Source: Chlamydiota bacterium (GTDB lineage Bacteria > Chlamydiota > Chlamydiia > Chlamydiales > Simkaniaceae). Taken from it: 6,020 bases of DNA. The stretch lies in contig JAJFMG010000066.1 of the NCBI GenBank assembly GCA_021772295.1, positions 1-6,020 on the forward strand, read 5' to 3'. The translations under genes were made by a program, and so were the position numbers. Below, one piece after another: positions 5,026-6,020 of the stretch. The notes below the pieces were generated by a model. The model was not told where the DNA came from. It was given only the letters and a program-made list of their open reading frames with translations, and did no database searches. The stretch's first letter is position 1, and every line of letters begins with the position of its first letter.

Positions 5026-6020
5026 ATGGCTAAAAGACTTCCTCTTATTGGGGTAGATCTTATGGGAGGCGATAGCTCGCCTCTAGAATTCATAAAGCCC
5101 TTGCTAGAATTAGCAGAAAAAAACTTGTCTAGGTTTACTCTATGCATCTTTGCAACTAGTCATTTCTTAAAAAAATTCAAAGGCATTGAAAAAGATTTTC
5201 CAAGAGCCTATCTAACTATTGTTTGGGAAGAGATTTCAGATGTAGTTACAATGGATGATCATCCATTAACAGCTGTAAGACATAAGAAAAATTCATCCAT
5301 GAGCATTGGCATGAAAATGCTTAAAGCTAAAAAACTAAATGCCTTTATTTCTATGGGAAACACAGGCGCTTTAGTTGCAAATGCTACGCTTCATTTATCT
5401 CCTCTACATCAAGATGCAAAACCATGTCTTATGGCAATGCTGCCCACCAAGCAAAATCCGATGGTCGTTTTAGATGTAGGAGCAAATATTAACTGTAAAA
5501 CTGCGCATCTAATCCAATATGCCAAGCTTGGAGCTGTATATCAAAAGATGCAAGGAATAGAAAACCCCAAAGTCGCTCTTCTTAATATTGGCGAAGAAAA
5601 AGGGAAAGGTAGAGTTGAATTTCAAGAAACATACCTAGAATTGCAAAAATATGCACAAAATCCAGGTTCAGATATCACCTTCTTGGGTAATATTGAGGGA
5701 ACCCAAGCCTTCGAGGGACACGTAGATGTACTCGTGACAGATGGTTTTTCAGGAAATATTTTTTTAAAAACAGCAGAAGGAATTGCATCTCTTATTCTCG
5801 ATAGCCTCAAAAACCCAGATAATACAGAGTCAGCAAACATCAAAAATAAATTTCAAGAGGATACTTATCCCGGCGCTCTATTACTTGGATCTAATTCCAT
5901 TGTAACCAAATGTCATGGCGGCTCATCCGCCAAAAATCTTTTGAAAGCCGTAATTGAGTCATGCAATCTAGTTGAGAAACAGTTTATATCAGCACTTCAA
6001 AAAGAACTTATATCTCTGCC
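5026..6020 (+). CDS. plsX: Phosphate acyltransferase PlsX, 3' end cut by the window
   Basis: Converts acyl-ACP and phosphate to acyl-phosphate, the acyl donor for the membrane enzyme PlsY at the first step of phospholipid synthesis; a soluble or peripheral membrane protein. The frame opens with ATG at 5026 and is uninterrupted for 331 codons to the edge, with no stop seen; family members are usually 320-350 residues, so only a few are missing. Motifs: GVDLMGGD (9-16), SMGNTGALVA (109-118), VLDVGAN (148-154), LNIGEEKGKG (186-195), GNIEG (221-225), DVLVTDGFSGNIFLKTAEG (234-252), GALLLG (283-288) and CHGGSSAKN (296-304). The stretch between the EG motif and GALLLG looks somewhat shorter than in the typical protein. 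The start has no clear ribosome site (TTAAAATCTAAA), so translation probably depends on coupling to rpmF, which ends 8 nt before. Confidence 0.95.
   Translation, partial: MAKRLPLIGVDLMGGDSSPLEFIKPLLELAEKNLSRFTLCIFATSHFLKKFKGIEKDFPRAYLTIVWEEISDVVTMDDHPLTAVRHKKNSSMSIGMKMLKAKKLNAFISMGNTGALVANATLHLSPLHQDAKPCLMAMLPTKQNPMVVLDVGANINCKTAHLIQYAKLGAVYQKMQGIENPKVALLNIGEEKGKGRVEFQETYLELQKYAQNPGSDITFLGNIEGTQAFEGHVDVLVTDGFSGNIFLKTAEGIASLILDSLKNPDNTESANIKNKFQEDTYPGALLLGSNSIVTKCHGGSSAKNLLKAVIESCNLVEKQFISALQKELISL

Noticed and set aside
5622..5843. 73-residue minus-strand frame inside plsX
   Set aside because: Antisense to the DVLVTDGFSGN core of plsX; nothing recognisable in the translation.

Overview
The window looks like a piece of an AT-rich bacterial chromosome, most plausibly from a chlamydia-like organism (phylum Chlamydiota, perhaps Parachlamydiales). 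This is inference. It rests on an aromatic-amino-acid permease of the TyrP type common in chlamydiae, a pcnB to lpxB cluster that I recall as adjacent in Chlamydia (CT410/CT411), an rpmF-plsX pair that I recall there as CT810/CT811, an E. coli-PcnB-like poly(A) polymerase signature, and low GC. Genus cannot be decided by reading, and another intracellular Gram-negative lineage is not excluded. I see no rRNA, tRNA, CRISPR array, insertion sequence or phage gene.

Layout. (1) 1-638, minus strand: 5' part of a HAAAP-family aromatic amino acid permease, running out of the window. (2) 639-775: divergent intergenic region with a plausible tyrP-type promoter (TTGAAA-18-TGTAAT), a short palindrome in its spacer, and a weaker candidate promoter for pcnB. 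(3) 776-3975, plus strand: a compact three-gene unit, pcnB (poly(A) polymerase), an unnamed alpha/beta hydrolase, and lpxB (lipid A disaccharide synthase). The genes overlap by 38 bp and 8 bp, so co-transcription and translational coupling are likely. (4) 3969-4187, minus strand: an unrecognised 72-residue GTG-start ORF converging on lpxB. It is preceded by the best promoter in the window (TTGCTT-17-TATAAT). (5) 4188-4331: intergenic region with that promoter, a perfect 23-bp palindrome and a third copy of its half-site overlapping a candidate promoter for the next operon. (6) 4332-6020, plus strand: yceD/DUF177, rpmF (ribosomal protein L32) and plsX (phosphate acyltransferase). PlsX reads to the right edge and lacks its stop.

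How the genes fit together: lpxB builds the lipid A disaccharide of the outer membrane, and plsX makes acyl-phosphate for phospholipid synthesis. The two operons therefore both feed envelope lipid synthesis. They are accompanied by RNA and ribosome genes (pcnB, yceD, rpmF), a linkage of translation and lipid synthesis that is widespread for yceD-rpmF-plsX. The hydrolase sits between an RNA gene and a lipid A gene and has no assigned substrate.

Most of the window is ordinary housekeeping sequence. The parts worth a second look are the tandem palindrome before yceD, the small minus-strand gene with its strong promoter, the hydrolase embedded between pcnB and lpxB, two departures from conserved LpxB positions, and the control region of the permease. 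I do not see convincing evidence of a new multi-gene system.
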